Assembly: GCF_001510895.1 (NCBI RefSeq)
Contig: NZ_LPWA01000057.1
Location: 1-64,000, forward strand
Source: Mesorhizobium loti
GTDB taxonomy: Bacteria > Pseudomonadota > Alphaproteobacteria > Rhizobiales > Rhizobiaceae
Length of the DNA: 64,000 nucleotides
Reading direction: 5' to 3'
Made by a program: the position numbers and the translations under genes. Under the pieces are notes generated by a model. It made no database searches. It worked only from the letters and a program-made list of their open reading frames with translations, and was not told the origin of the DNA. Each line of letters begins with the position of its first letter. Position 1 is the first letter of the stretch. Positions 9,517 through 18,665 of the stretch are shown piece by piece.

Positions 9517-11010
9517 ATGACAGGTTTCGAACGTGGTCCGCGGACCGCGAAGGGGTTGCTTTTGCCCGCGTTTGCCGCCGTTCTGCTCTCAGGATGCGTC
9601 GTCGGCCCCGACTATCGGACGCCTTTGCTGGCCGTGCCGGCGACCTGGAGCGACCGGAAGGCGACAAAGCCCGCCAGGCCCGCGGAATTGTCGAAATGGT
9701 GGCTGAAGCTGCGCGATCCCGAGCTCAACGCGCTGATCGAGGAAGCCGTTGCCGGCAATCTGGATGTGGCGACGGCGAAAGCCAAGATCCGCGAGGCGCG
9801 TGCGAGCTACCGCCAGTCCGCGGGGACGCTGTTTCCGTCCGCCGACGGTTCGGCTTCCGCCACGCGCAACAAGACCGCCGCGACCACGTCGGGTGCTGCC
9901 GGCAGCGAAACCTACGACCAGTATCAGGCAGGCTTCGATGCCAGTTGGGAACTCGACCTCTTCGGTGCCAACCGCAGGAGTGTCGAGGCCGCCCGCTACG
10001 GATTGGATGCTTCCGAGGAAAGCCTGCGTTCGACCCTGCTGACCTTGATCGGCGACGTCGCCTCCAACTACGTCCAGGCACGCGGCTACCAGACCCGCAT
10101 CGCGCTTGCCCGGCGCTCGGCCGCGTCGCAAAGGCAGACCGCCGAACTCACTCGCACGATGGCCCTGGCCGGCACGGCGACCGCTGCCGATGTCGCCAAG
10201 GCGATGGGACAGGCAAGCAGCACCGAGGCCGACGTTCCGACCCTGGAAGCAGGTTATGCCGAAGCGATGCATCGCCTTTCGGTGCTGACCGGGCGGCCGC
10301 CGGCGGCGCTCGTCATCCGGCTCAAGCGTCCTGCATCGATCCCCACGCCGCGCCTGCCGATCCCGACCGGCATTCCGGCCGACATCCTGCTGACCCGCCC
10401 GGACGTGCGCATGGCCGAACGGCAATACGCTCAGTACACAGCCAAGATCGGCCAGGCCGAGGCGGCGCGCTATCCGAGCATCAGCCTGACGGGGGATATC
10501 AGCACCACCGCCCTCAAGCTCGGCGATCTCGGCAGGAATTCCACCATCGGCTGGTCCTTCGGCCCGACGGTCAGCGTGCCGCTGTTCAACGCCGGCCAGT
10601 TGCAGGCCGCCGTCGACGTCGCCAAGGCCCAGCGCGACCAATATTTCATTGCCTACAAGGCCGCCGTGCTGACGGCGCTGGAAGACGTGGAAAACGCGAC
10701 CGTCTCGCTGTCGCAGGAGCGCATCAGAAACGGCAAGCTCGCCTCTTCCGCGAAATCCTATGGTGACGCCGCGCGGCTCGAAAGAACGCTCTACAAGGCC
10801 GGCGAGGCAAACCTTCTCGACGTGCTGGATGCGGAGCGTTCGCTCTACTCCGCCGAAGACACGCTGCTGCAGAGCCGGGTGTCGATCGCCACCGACTACA
10901 TCGCTCTCAACAAGGCGCTTGGCGGCGGCTGGGACGGCACGATCGACAGCGCCAGGCCTGAAATCGTCGATGTCAGTGCTGGTCCGCGCCTGGCGTCAAG
11001 CACGCGGTGA
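9517..11010 (+). CDS. RND efflux outer-membrane lipoprotein, NodT family
   Basis: This 497-residue TolC-like outer-membrane factor has the lipobox LLSGC with Cys27, then VVGPDYRTP, the typical NodT/OprM opening. Two repeated halves rich in long helices follow (for example YDQYQAGFDASWELDLFG and VPLFNAGQLQAAVDVAKA). The start at 9517 lies 11 bases after the pump stop; the frame is open far upstream but that part overlaps the pump. It is the last gene of the efflux operon and should form the exit duct. Confidence 0.93.
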   Translation: MTGFERGPRTAKGLLLPAFAAVLLSGCVVGPDYRTPLLAVPATWSDRKATKPARPAELSKWWLKLRDPELNALIEEAVAGNLDVATAKAKIREARASYRQSAGTLFPSADGSASATRNKTAATTSGAAGSETYDQYQAGFDASWELDLFGANRRSVEAARYGLDASEESLRSTLLTLIGDVASNYVQARGYQTRIALARRSAASQRQTAELTRTMALAGTATAADVAKAMGQASSTEADVPTLEAGYAEAMHRLSVLTGRPPAALVIRLKRPASIPTPRLPIPTGIPADILLTRPDVRMAERQYAQYTAKIGQAEAARYPSISLTGDISTTALKLGDLGRNSTIGWSFGPTVSVPLFNAGQLQAAVDVAKAQRDQYFIAYKAAVLTALEDVENATVSLSQERIRNGKLASSAKSYGDAARLERTLYKAGEANLLDVLDAERSLYSAEDTLLQSRVSIATDYIALNKALGGGWDGTIDSARPEIVDVSAGPRLASSTR

Positions 11011-11105
11011 TACGAAGCCGAGCGTCTATAGCCTCGGAACAAATCTCCGTGAGCAATAGCTGAAAGCAATCGTCCACTATATTATAACCTGGTCGAGGCA
11101 ATGCG

Positions 11106-11792
11106 ATGTCGCACATCTACGATCTCGGAACCGATCTGGTACGCCGTGTCTATGAAAAGCGCATAGATGCACCGGCGATTCTTGATATCGGCACGCATTT
11201 TCCCAACGCGGCGAAGTTCGCGGCTGCCTGGCAGAGTATTCGCGACGAGGCGCTATCGGTGCAGCTGAACCGGGTGCCGCGCTTCCACGACATCATGCCG
11301 GAGCAGGCCGAGATTTCGGCCAATGACGGCCTCGATTGGCGCATGTTCGTGCTCAAGGCCTACGATATGACGATCCCGCAAAACCTCGCGCGCATGCCTA
11401 CTCTCAGCCGGCTGCTGTCCGAATGCCCCGAGGTCAAATCGGCGGCTGTCTCATTCCTGGCGCCGCGCAAGCATATCCCTGCCCATCGCGGCCCCTTTCG
11501 CGGCATCATGAGATTTCATCTCGGCCTGGTCATCCCGAAACAACCAGACGGCCGCCCGGCGACGATCATGATGATCAACCATGAGGAGAGGAGGATAACC
11601 GACGGCGAGTGCATGCTCTGGGACGACACTTTCGAGCACGAGGTCATGAACAATGCCGATCAGGCGCGCATAGCCTTGCTGCTTGATGTATGGCGCCCGG
11701 AGATGCCATTGGACATGGAAATCCTGTCGCGCCTGATTGTGCGCGGCGTGCAGGTGGGAATGCACTACAGGGGTGTGTCTTTCGGGGGTTGA
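11106..11792 (+). CDS. Aspartyl/asparaginyl beta-hydroxylase-family dioxygenase
   Basis: This 228-residue protein resembles the Fe(II)/2-oxoglutarate-dependent hydroxylases of the Asp/Asn beta-hydroxylase and LpxO group. Candidate metal and cosubstrate residues are His127 in IPAHRGP, His138 in RFHLGL, His178 in DDTFEHEV and Arg188. LpxO hydroxylates lipid A acyl chains at the membrane; whether this protein does so or modifies another small molecule is unknown. It has no membrane helix. It follows the efflux operon by 95 bases and may be separately transcribed. Confidence 0.78.
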   Translation: MSHIYDLGTDLVRRVYEKRIDAPAILDIGTHFPNAAKFAAAWQSIRDEALSVQLNRVPRFHDIMPEQAEISANDGLDWRMFVLKAYDMTIPQNLARMPTLSRLLSECPEVKSAAVSFLAPRKHIPAHRGPFRGIMRFHLGLVIPKQPDGRPATIMMINHEERRITDGECMLWDDTFEHEVMNNADQARIALLLDVWRPEMPLDMEILSRLIVRGVQVGMHYRGVSFGG

Positions 11793-11794
11793 GC

Positions 11795-11896
11795 TTAATG
11801 CATGTCGGCCAGAAGTGTGCAGCGGTTCTGGGGCAACGACATGCATCAAACAAAGGCTTAAAGCCCATCGCCTGAATCCGCTTCAACGCGACGCGC
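11795..11896. repeat. Dispersed repeat, family A (copy 1)
   Basis: The element has terminal inverted repeats (TGCATGTCG near 11800 and CGACATGCA near 11841), a core reading AGAAGTGTGCAGCGGTTCTGG, and a tail ending in GCGACGCGCTTAA. A near-identical copy lies at 22351-22456, and shorter relatives at 34364-34413 and 46653-46702. Its right end runs into the stop codon of the DUF982 gene. Confidence 0.85.
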
Positions 11897-12202
11897 TTAA
11901 GCCCGCGCCTCGCGAAACCCTCTTGCGCTGCCGCCGCGCTTGACCGGCAGCATCATATCCCTGGCAAGCAGACCGCTTACACGGCAGAAGGCCATGAATG
12001 CCCGGCAGGCTTCCTCGGTGCCTGCCACGTCGACCGTCGCACCGAAGCAGGCGTTGAAGGCGGCGTCATAGATCTTGCCCTGCCGGCGCTTCGGCCAGTC
12101 CTGCAGAAAGTCGAGCGCCTGTTCGACGCTGTAGATTTCCTCGACCGGCAGGCCGGGCGCGGGCGTGATGCGCACCGGCACCTCGAATTGCAGTCTGTCC
12201 AT
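11897..12202 (-). CDS. DUF982 domain-containing protein
   Basis: This protein of about 101 residues belongs to DUF982, a family found almost only in rhizobia and relatives and of unknown function. Matching features are the core EIYSVEQALDFLQDWPKRRQ and the later CRAFMAFCRVSG. The ATG at 12202 gives the usual family length. The frame stays open to an ATG at 12370 with a better ribosome site (AAGAGGA), which would add a 56-residue tail rich in Ser/Gln/Lys. That part includes a 16-base direct repeat TCTGAAAAGTTGCTTT at about 12247 and 12267. The longer start cannot be excluded. Confidence 0.7.
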   Translation of the reverse strand: MDRLQFEVPVRITPAPGLPVEEIYSVEQALDFLQDWPKRRQGKIYDAAFNACFGATVDVAGTEEACRAFMAFCRVSGLLARDMMLPVKRGGSARGFREARA

Positions 12203-12441
12203 TCCCTGTCTCTCGAACTGGCGCGGTTGGAGCAACGCCGTTCGTTCTGAAAAGTTGCTTTTGCTCTGAAAAGTTGCTTTCGGAGTCTTCTGGCCCAGGA
12301 ATGTGACCTCAGTGCGGTGCGCGGATCCGGCCGCCGGTGCGGCAGATCGGCGCTTGGTCACATCGTTCATCGAATCCTCTTGGTGTGACAGGGCGATGCA
12401 ACCGGCATCGCCCTGTCACAAGTATCCGCATGCCCGTCAGC

Positions 12442-12678
12442 CTACTGGTTCGCCGGATCGGTCTCCGCCTCATAGGCCATGCGTGAGACCACCATCAGCA
12501 GATAGGCGGACGGTCCGGCGAAGATGACGGCGAGCACGATCGCCGCCATCCCTTCCATGCGAAGCGTTTCGGCGACGGCCCAATAGACGGTGCCGATGCA
12601 GATGATCGCCTGCACGGCGAGGAACGAGGCTGCCGCGGCAGCGCGCGTCAGCGTTTTGAACGTCTTGATACGTTGCAT
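12442..12678 (-). CDS. Small membrane protein, unknown
   Basis: The 78-residue product has two hydrophobic segments, about residues 12-35 (AASFLAVQAIICIGTVYWAV) and 43-65 (AAIVLAVIFAGPSAYLLMVV), so it is probably an inner-membrane protein. I do not recognise the family. The ATG at 12678 is chosen; the frame is open to a TTG at 12723. No strong ribosome site is visible, and it stands alone between the DUF982 gene and a secreted protein gene on the same strand. Confidence 0.6.
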   Translation of the reverse strand: MQRIKTFKTLTRAAAAASFLAVQAIICIGTVYWAVAETLRMEGMAAIVLAVIFAGPSAYLLMVVSRMAYEAETDPANQ

Positions 12679-12792
12679 CGAGAAATGTCCAATTGACGCG
12701 CCACGCAACCGGCGGACGGACAAAAGCCGTCGCCAGGTCGCGGCGCGAAGGAATGTTTGCGGTGTGAAAGCGGCGGCCAGCGGCCGCCGGGC

Positions 12793-13194
12793 TCAGGCGG
12801 CGGGTGGCGCCCGAGGCTGATTGGCGTGCGAGAGCGGCGCGCCCGCAAAGGCAGGCGCGATGCTCGGCTGCGCCGGCAAAGCCCGGCCGACAACAAGGAA
12901 ATCGGCGACTGGGGCGAGGGCACCGGGATTGCCGCTGACGAGCTTTAGGGGCAGCGGCCGGCCGGCGCGGGCTTCGACGGCCTGTGCCTTGCCGGTGACC
13001 CTGAGCAGGGCAAGCGTTTCACCCTGCCGCGTTGCGCTGATGCCGGCCCCGCCCGAGGCCGCGGCTGTCGAGGCGGAGACCTCAGCCTGGGCGAAGCCCA
13101 CCAGCGCAAGCACGAGCAGCGCCATTAGGGCCGAGCATGCGGTCCTGACTGGCAGCAGCGTCGATCTGGCGCGTTCCAATGCCGTCAACGGCAT
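12793..13194 (-). CDS. Hypothetical secreted protein
   Basis: This 133-residue protein has a signal peptide (CSALMALLVLALVGFAQA) followed by an Ala/Gly/Pro-rich chain without recognisable domains. The ATG at 13194 is preceded by TAGGAGATTT, a strong ribosome site, which supports it as a real gene. Its end is Pro/Ala-rich (ANQPRAPPAA). It could be a small periplasmic protein of unknown role. Confidence 0.6.
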   Translation of the reverse strand: MPLTALERARSTLLPVRTACSALMALLVLALVGFAQAEVSASTAAASGGAGISATRQGETLALLRVTGKAQAVEARAGRPLPLKLVSGNPGALAPVADFLVVGRALPAQPSIAPAFAGAPLSHANQPRAPPAA

Positions 13195-13395
13195 AAATCT
13201 CCTATATCCAGACCCGCCCTACCCCATGGGGTGGCGAAAGGAAAGCTTGGCGGCGCCAACCCTGCGCCAGCAAATATTCCCCGCGGCGGCCGGTTGAGGG
13301 CACTTCGTCCTTGAACCTTGCGGCGTCCAGTGCCAAATCTGGAGAAAATTTTCCGCATCGGCTCGCATCAGGAGCCAATCCAAAAACGGACAAGA

Positions 13396-14223
13396 ATGGT
13401 TACCTATCTCGACGCCGCAACGGCCCCCTTGAGAAACACCGGCCAGATCCGCCTTTATGGCGAGGAAGGCTTTGCCGGCATGCGCAAGGCCTGCGACCTC
13501 ACCGCGCGCTGCCTCGACGAGTTGGTCCCGATGGTGAAGCCCGGCGTCACTACAGAGACCATCGACCGCTTCGTCTTCGAGTTCGGCATGGACCACAACG
13601 CCCTGCCGGCGACCCTCAACTATCGCGGCTACACCAAATCGTCCTGCACCTCGATCAACCATGTCGTCTGCCACGGCATCCCCGACAACAAGCCGCTGAA
13701 GGACGGCGACATCGTCAATATCGATGTCACCTATATCCTCGACGGCTGGCATGGCGATTCCTCGCGCATGTATCCGGTGGGCACGATCAAGCGTGCCGCC
13801 GAGCGTCTGCTCGAGGTGACTTACGAATGCCTGATGCGCGGCATAGCCGCCATCAAGCCCGGCGCCCGCACCGGCGCCATCGGCGCCGCGATCCAGACCT
13901 ACGCCGAGGCCGAGCGCTGCTCGGTGGTGCGCGATTTCTGCGGCCACGGCGTCGGCCAGCTCTTCCATGACGCGCCGAACATCCTGCATTACGGCATCGC
14001 CAACGAGGGCGTCGAGATGCGGCCCGGCATGATTTTTACCGTCGAGCCGATGATCAATCTCGGTCGCCCGCATGTGAAGGTGCTGTCGGACGGCTGGACC
14101 GCCGTGACGCGCGACCGTTCGCTGTCGGCGCAGTACGAGCACACGATCGGCGTCACCGATACCGGCTGCGAAATCTTCACGCTGTCGCCGAAAAAGCTCG
14201 ACCGGCCCGGCCTGCCGGCCTAG
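13396..14223 (+). CDS. map: Methionine aminopeptidase, type I
   Basis: This 275-residue enzyme removes the N-terminal methionine from new proteins. The five metal ligands of the family can be seen: Asp in DIVNIDVTYILDGWHGDSS (two Asp), His in FCGHGVGQLFHD, Glu in FTVEPMI and Glu in QYEHTIGV. The substrate-pocket His lies in INHVVCHGIPD. The ATG at 13396 fits family length; an in-frame TTG at 13318 is less likely. A family-B repeat follows, then radC on the same strand. Confidence 0.95.
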   Translation: MVTYLDAATAPLRNTGQIRLYGEEGFAGMRKACDLTARCLDELVPMVKPGVTTETIDRFVFEFGMDHNALPATLNYRGYTKSSCTSINHVVCHGIPDNKPLKDGDIVNIDVTYILDGWHGDSSRMYPVGTIKRAAERLLEVTYECLMRGIAAIKPGARTGAIGAAIQTYAEAERCSVVRDFCGHGVGQLFHDAPNILHYGIANEGVEMRPGMIFTVEPMINLGRPHVKVLSDGWTAVTRDRSLSAQYEHTIGVTDTGCEIFTLSPKKLDRPGLPA

Positions 14224-14324
14224 AGCAGTTCATCGTTCCCTAGAAACGACGAACCGCCCTATCCTCTTGTTTTGACGCAATTCCGAACGGAAACCGCTTC
14301 ACACTTTTCCTGGAATTGCTTTAG
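14224..14324. repeat. Dispersed repeat, family B (copy 1)
   Basis: Between map and radC lies an element with internal symmetry: GTTCATCGTT pairs with AACGACGAAC near its left end. A larger palindrome runs from AATTCCGAACGG to TTTTCCTGGAATT. Related sequence occurs at 20408-20497 and 28959-29036 (shared words CGGAATTG and TTCCAGGAAAAGTGTG on one strand or the other). Confidence 0.7.
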
Positions 14325-14362
14325 TCTTTCGGCCAGAAGCCTTCTGGGGGAATGGGCAGGCC

Positions 14363-15124
14363 ATGGGGAAAGTCGACGACGAGCGGGCCTTCTTTTCAGA
14401 AGCCTGGACCGAACCGCAACAGACATCGCAGAAAAAGGCCGCAGCGGCGGAGAAGCCGCATTATCACGGCCACCGCGACCGCCTGCGCGAGCGCTTCGTT
14501 GCGGGCGGCGCAGACGCCCTGCCCGACTATGAGCTGCTCGAGCTCCTGCTTTTTCGCCTGATCCCGCGCGTCGATACCAAGCCGATCGCCAAGGCGCTGA
14601 TCGGCCGCTTCGGCTCGCTTGCCGAGGTGCTCGGCGCTCCGGCGTCCCTGCTCGAGGAAGTCAAAGGCATCGGGCCGGCAGTGGCGACCGATCTCAAGGT
14701 CATCGCAGCGACCGCCCAGCGCATGGCGCGCGGCGAAGTGCGCGGGCGCGAGGTGCTGTCGAACTGGACGCAGCTTCTCGACTATTGCCGCTCCGCCATG
14801 GCCTTCGAGAGCCGCGAGCAGTTCCGCATCCTTTTCCTCGACAAGAAGAACGGGCTGATCGCCGACGAGGTGCAGCAGACGGGCACCGTCGACCACACGC
14901 CGGTCTATCCGCGCGAGGTGGTCAAGCGGGCACTTGAACTCTCGGCCAGCGCCATCATCCTGGTCCACAATCATCCGTCCGGCGACCCGACGCCCTCGCG
15001 CGCCGACATCGAGATGACCAAGCAGATCATCGATACGGCCAAGCCGCTCGGCATTGCGGTCCACGACCACATCATCATCGGCCGCAAGGGCAACGCCTCG
15101 ATGAAGGGCCTGCTGCTGATTTGA
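14363..15124 (+). CDS. radC: RadC family protein (JAB/MPN domain)
   Basis: The 253-residue protein has the family architecture: an N-terminal helix-hairpin-helix part ([17 protein letters not shown]) and a C-terminal JAB metallopeptidase-like domain. That domain carries the [18 protein letters not shown] motif, whose His, His and Asp bind zinc in JAB proteases. The historical DNA-repair role of RadC is doubtful, and the biochemical function is unsettled. It follows map but is separated from it by a family-B repeat. Confidence 0.92.
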   Translation: MGKVDDERAFFSEAWTEPQQTSQKKAAAAEKPHYHGHRDRLRERFVAGGADALPDYELLELLLFRLIPRVDTKPIAKALIGRFGSLAEVLGAPASLLEEVKGIGPAVATDLKVIAATAQRMARGEVRGREVLSNWTQLLDYCRSAMAFESREQFRILFLDKKNGLIADEVQQTGTVDHTPVYPREVVKRALELSASAIILVHNHPSGDPTPSRADIEMTKQIIDTAKPLGIAVHDHIIIGRKGNASMKGLLLI

Positions 15125-15196
15125 GGCGCTTGCCCGACATACGGAGTTGCAGGCGCGAACAACATCGTGCCCTCACCGGATAGTCGGCTCTGGAAT

Positions 15197-15242
15197 TTCA
15201 ATGGGAAATCAAGCATGATGCGGCTTGGTATTTCCCTTTGAA
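15197..15242. promoter_or_regulatory. Long inverted repeat upstream of the oxidase operon
   Basis: TTCAATGGGAAATCAAGC pairs with GCTTGGTATTTCCCTTTGAA, with one mismatch and a small bulge, around a short centre. The repeat ends 36 bases before the subunit II start codon and downstream of radC. It could be an operator, a radC terminator without a T-run, or a leader hairpin; the sequence alone does not decide. Confidence 0.5.
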
Positions 15243-15278
15243 TGCTTCGCCATCTCATGAAATACCGGAGGACGGGAC

Positions 15279-16163
15279 ATGGCCATCGCGCTTGTACTCG
15301 TTTTGGTCGTTGTGGGCTCGGTGTTGTTCCACTTCCTGAGCCCATGGTGGTGGACGCCGATTGCCTCGAACTGGGACTATATCGACAACACCATCATCAT
15401 CAGCTTCTGGATCACCGGCGTCGTCTTCAGCGCCGTCGTGCTTTTCATGGCCTATTGCGTGTTCCGCTTCCGCCATCGCGAAGGCAATCGCGCGGTCTAT
15501 GAGCCGGAGAACAAGCGCCTCGAATGGTGGCTGACGGTCGTCACCGCCGTCGGCGTCACGGCCCTTTTGGTTCCAGGCCTGTTCGTCTGGAGTCGCTTCG
15601 TCAACGTTCCAAGCGAGGCGGCCGATATCGAGGTGATTGGCCAGCAATGGCAGTGGAGCTTCCGCTTGCCCGGCAAGGACGGCAAGCTCGGCACGTCCGA
15701 TAGCCGCGACGTATCGGCTGAAAACCCGCTCGGCATCGTGCCCAGCGACCCCAACGGCCAGGACGATATTGTGGTCGAGGCGGCAGATCTGCACCTGCCG
15801 GTCGGCAAGCCGGTCAAGGTGCTATTGCGCTCAATCGACGTGCTGCACGATTTCTATATCCCGGAATTCCGCGCCAAGATGGACATGATCCCGGGCTCGG
15901 TCACCTATTTCTGGTTCACCCCGACCAGGACCGGAACCTTCCAGGTCTTGTGCGCCGAGCTGTGCGGCCAGGGACACCCATTGATGCATGGCGTCGTTAT
16001 GGTCGACACCGAGCAGGATTATCTGGCCTGGGTCGGCCAGCAGCAGACGTTTGCGCAATTGTCGGCGCCCAAGCAGACGGGCTCGGCAAGCCAACCGTCA
16101 GGAAAGACGATGGCGTCCGGTTTGGACGTCGCGGCAAAACTCGAAACGCCCGAGGCCCACTGA
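15279..16163 (+). CDS. ctaC: Cytochrome c oxidase subunit II
   Basis: This 294-residue subunit accepts electrons from cytochrome c through its CuA centre. The complete CuA ligand set is visible: His190 in VLHDFYIPEF, then Cys225, Glu227, Cys229, His233 and Met236 in CAELCGQGHPLM. Two N-terminal membrane helices (about residues 3-22 and 38-62) anchor it. No fused cytochrome c domain follows. A strong ribosome site (GGAGGACGGGAC) precedes the ATG. It is the first gene of a five-gene oxidase operon similar to the alternative coxMNOP cluster of Bradyrhizobium (inference). Confidence 0.92.
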   Translation: MAIALVLVLVVVGSVLFHFLSPWWWTPIASNWDYIDNTIIISFWITGVVFSAVVLFMAYCVFRFRHREGNRAVYEPENKRLEWWLTVVTAVGVTALLVPGLFVWSRFVNVPSEAADIEVIGQQWQWSFRLPGKDGKLGTSDSRDVSAENPLGIVPSDPNGQDDIVVEAADLHLPVGKPVKVLLRSIDVLHDFYIPEFRAKMDMIPGSVTYFWFTPTRTGTFQVLCAELCGQGHPLMHGVVMVDTEQDYLAWVGQQQTFAQLSAPKQTGSASQPSGKTMASGLDVAAKLETPEAH

Positions 16164-16184
16164 ACAGGGCACGGAGGTGCTCCC

Positions 16185-17954
16185 ATGGTCGATGTCACAC
16201 CCGCAGATGCCGTTCCGCCCGCCGAAGTCGGAGAAGTGGAACTTTACCATCCGCACAGCTGGTGGACGAAATATGTCTTCTCGCAAGACGCCAAGGTCAT
16301 AGCGGTCCAGTATTCGGCGACGGCGACGGCCATCGGCCTTGTCGCGCTGGTGCTGTCCTGGCTGATGCGCCTGCAACTCGGCTTTCCCGGCACGTTCGAC
16401 TTCATCACTCCGGAGGCCTATTACCAGTTCATCACCATGCACGGCATGATCATGGTGATCTACCTGCTCACCGCGCTCTTCCTCGGCGGCTTCGGCAACT
16501 ATCTGATCCCGCTGATGGTCGGCGCCCGCGACATGGTCTTTCCCTATGTCAACATGCTGAGCTACTGGGTCTACCTGCTCGCCGTGCTGGTCCTGGTATC
16601 GAGCTTCTTTGCGCCGGGCGGGCCGACGGGCGCGGGCTGGACGCTCTATCCGCCGCAGGCGATCATGACCGGCACGCCGGGCGGCCAGGACTGGGGCATC
16701 ATCCTGATGCTCTCTTCGCTCATCCTGTTCATCATCGGCTTTACCATGGGCGGCCTGAACTATGTCGTGACCGTGCTGCAAGGCCGCACGCGCGGCATGA
16801 CCTTGATGCGCCTGCCGCTCACCGTCTGGGGCATCTTCACCGCCACCGTCATGGCGCTGCTCGCCTTCCCGGCGCTGTTCGTCGCTTGTGTGATGATGCT
16901 GCTCGACCGCCTGCTCGGCACCTCTTTCTTCATGCCGGCGATCGTCGAAATGGGCGAGCAGCTGCAGCACAATGGCGGCAGCCCGATCCTGTTCCAGCAT
17001 CTGTTCTGGTTCTTCGGCCACCCGGAAGTCTACATCGTGGCGCTGCCGGCCTTCGGCATCGTGTCCGACCTGATCAGCACCCATGCGCGCAAGAACATCT
17101 TCGGCTACCGCATGATGGTCTGGGCCATCATCGCCATCGGCGCGCTGAGCTTCGTGGTCTGGGCGCACCACATGTATGTCAGCGGCATGCATCCCTATTT
17201 CGGCTTCTTCTTCGCCACCACCACCTTGATCATCGCCATACCGACCGCCATCAAGGTCTATAACTGGGTGCTGACGCTGTGGCGCGGCGACATCCATCTG
17301 ACTATCCCGATGCTGTTCGCGCTGGCCTTCATCGTCACCTTTGTCAATGGCGGCTTGACGGGCCTGTTCCTCGGCAATGTCGTCGTCGACGTGCCGCTGT
17401 CCGACACGATGTTCGTCGTCGCCCATTTCCACATGGTCATGGGCGTCGCGCCGATCCTGGTGATCTTCGGCGCGATCTACCACTGGTACCCGAAGGTCAC
17501 CGGCCACATGCTCGACGAGACGCTCGGCCGCTTCCATTTCTGGGTCACCTTCCTCGGCGCCTACCTGATCTTCTTCCCCATGCACTATCTCGGCCTGATG
17601 GGCATTCCGCGGCGCTACGCCGAACTGACCGACATGACCATCATGACGGAGTCGGCGCACCACCTGAACTCGTTCATCAGCATCATGGCCTTCATCGTCG
17701 GCTTCGCCCAGATGGTGTTCCTGTTCAACCTGATCTGGAGCATCCGCCATGGCCGCGAGGCCGGCGGCAACCCATGGCGGGCAACGACACTCGAGTGGCA
17801 GACGCCTGAGACGCCGCCCGCGCACGGCAATTTCGGCAAGGAGCTGCCGATCGTCTATCGCTGGGCCTATGACTACAGCGTGCCGGGCGCCAAGGAGGAC
17901 TTCATTCCGCAGAACGTGCCGGGCTCCTTCGGCCCCTCCAGGGAGCCGGCATGA
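16185..17954 (+). CDS. ctaD: Cytochrome c oxidase subunit I
   Basis: This 589-residue catalytic subunit has twelve predicted membrane helices. Heme and copper ligands are visible in TMHGMIM, in GHPEVYIVALP (CuB His, cross-linked Tyr and the D-channel Glu that mark A1-type oxidases), in WAHHMYVSGM and in VVAHFHMVMG. It is about 40 residues longer than the mitochondrial-type enzyme. GGAGGTG precedes the ATG, and the stop overlaps the next gene by 4 bases. It reduces oxygen to water and pumps protons in the inner membrane. Confidence 0.95.
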   Translation: MVDVTPADAVPPAEVGEVELYHPHSWWTKYVFSQDAKVIAVQYSATATAIGLVALVLSWLMRLQLGFPGTFDFITPEAYYQFITMHGMIMVIYLLTALFLGGFGNYLIPLMVGARDMVFPYVNMLSYWVYLLAVLVLVSSFFAPGGPTGAGWTLYPPQAIMTGTPGGQDWGIILMLSSLILFIIGFTMGGLNYVVTVLQGRTRGMTLMRLPLTVWGIFTATVMALLAFPALFVACVMMLLDRLLGTSFFMPAIVEMGEQLQHNGGSPILFQHLFWFFGHPEVYIVALPAFGIVSDLISTHARKNIFGYRMMVWAIIAIGALSFVVWAHHMYVSGMHPYFGFFFATTTLIIAIPTAIKVYNWVLTLWRGDIHLTIPMLFALAFIVTFVNGGLTGLFLGNVVVDVPLSDTMFVVAHFHMVMGVAPILVIFGAIYHWYPKVTGHMLDETLGRFHFWVTFLGAYLIFFPMHYLGLMGIPRRYAELTDMTIMTESAHHLNSFISIMAFIVGFAQMVFLFNLIWSIRHGREAGGNPWRATTLEWQTPETPPAHGNFGKELPIVYRWAYDYSVPGAKEDFIPQNVPGSFGPSREPA

Positions 17955-18655
17955 GCGTCATCTTGGTGTTCCTGCTCGTCATCGCCGGCTTTGCCGGATG
18001 GTGGCTTTCGCACCAGCGGCTGCTGGCGAAGCCCTGGCTCGAGCAAGGCATGGCCGGGGATTTCGTCGGCCTCGACCGGTCGGCCCTGCCCACCGCCAAG
18101 ATCGGCCTTGGTGTCTTCCTCGCCGTCGTCGGCTGCCTGTTCTCGCTGTTCACCAGCGCCTACTTCATGCGCATGGGCCTGCCGGACTGGCGGCCGCTGC
18201 CGCTGCCGCGCCTGCTCTGGCTGAATACCGGCGTGCTGGTGCTGAGCAGCGTCGCGCTGCAATGCGCCGTGATCGCCGCGCGCAGAGGCCAGATCGACAT
18301 GGTCAGGCTCGGTCTTGCAACGGCCGGGCTGACCGCCCTCGCCTTCCTGGCCGGCCAGTTGATGGCATGGAGGCAACTGACCGAAGACGGCTATCTGCTG
18401 GCCTCCAACCCGGCCAACAGCTTCTTCTACCTGATCACCGCAATGCACGGCCTGCACATACTGGGTGGGCTGGTCGGCCTTGGCAGGACGAGCGCCGGCG
18501 CCTGGAACGGCGCGCGGCCGGAGCGGCTTCGCCTCAGCGTCGAGCTCTGCGCCATGTACTGGCATTTCCTGCTCTTCGTCTGGCTCTGCATCTTCGCCGT
18601 CCTGGCCGGCTGGGCGGCGACGTTCATCGACATTTGCCAAAGGCTGCTGACCTAG
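17951..18655 (+). CDS. Cytochrome c oxidase subunit III-like protein (first copy)
   Basis: The 234-residue membrane protein belongs to the heme-copper oxidase subunit III family but is divergent. Typical pieces are the TAMHGLHILGGLVGL helix and the final ELCAMYWHFLLFVWL segment. About five membrane helices are visible, plus an N-terminal anchor (MSVILVFLLVIAGFAGWWLS). Its ATG overlaps the subunit I stop (ATGA). A second, more conventional subunit III gene follows, as in coxOP of the Bradyrhizobium alternative oxidase; I infer that parallel. Confidence 0.82.
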   Translation: MSVILVFLLVIAGFAGWWLSHQRLLAKPWLEQGMAGDFVGLDRSALPTAKIGLGVFLAVVGCLFSLFTSAYFMRMGLPDWRPLPLPRLLWLNTGVLVLSSVALQCAVIAARRGQIDMVRLGLATAGLTALAFLAGQLMAWRQLTEDGYLLASNPANSFFYLITAMHGLHILGGLVGLGRTSAGAWNGARPERLRLSVELCAMYWHFLLFVWLCIFAVLAGWAATFIDICQRLLT

Positions 18656-18665
18656 GAGACCGGCG

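Noticed and set aside
16098..17825. 575-residue open frame antisense to subunit I
   Set aside because: It is rich in Asp/Glu/His/Arg repeats typical of the complement of a GC-rich membrane protein gene and lacks a ribosome site or family match; subunit I on the plus strand is certain.
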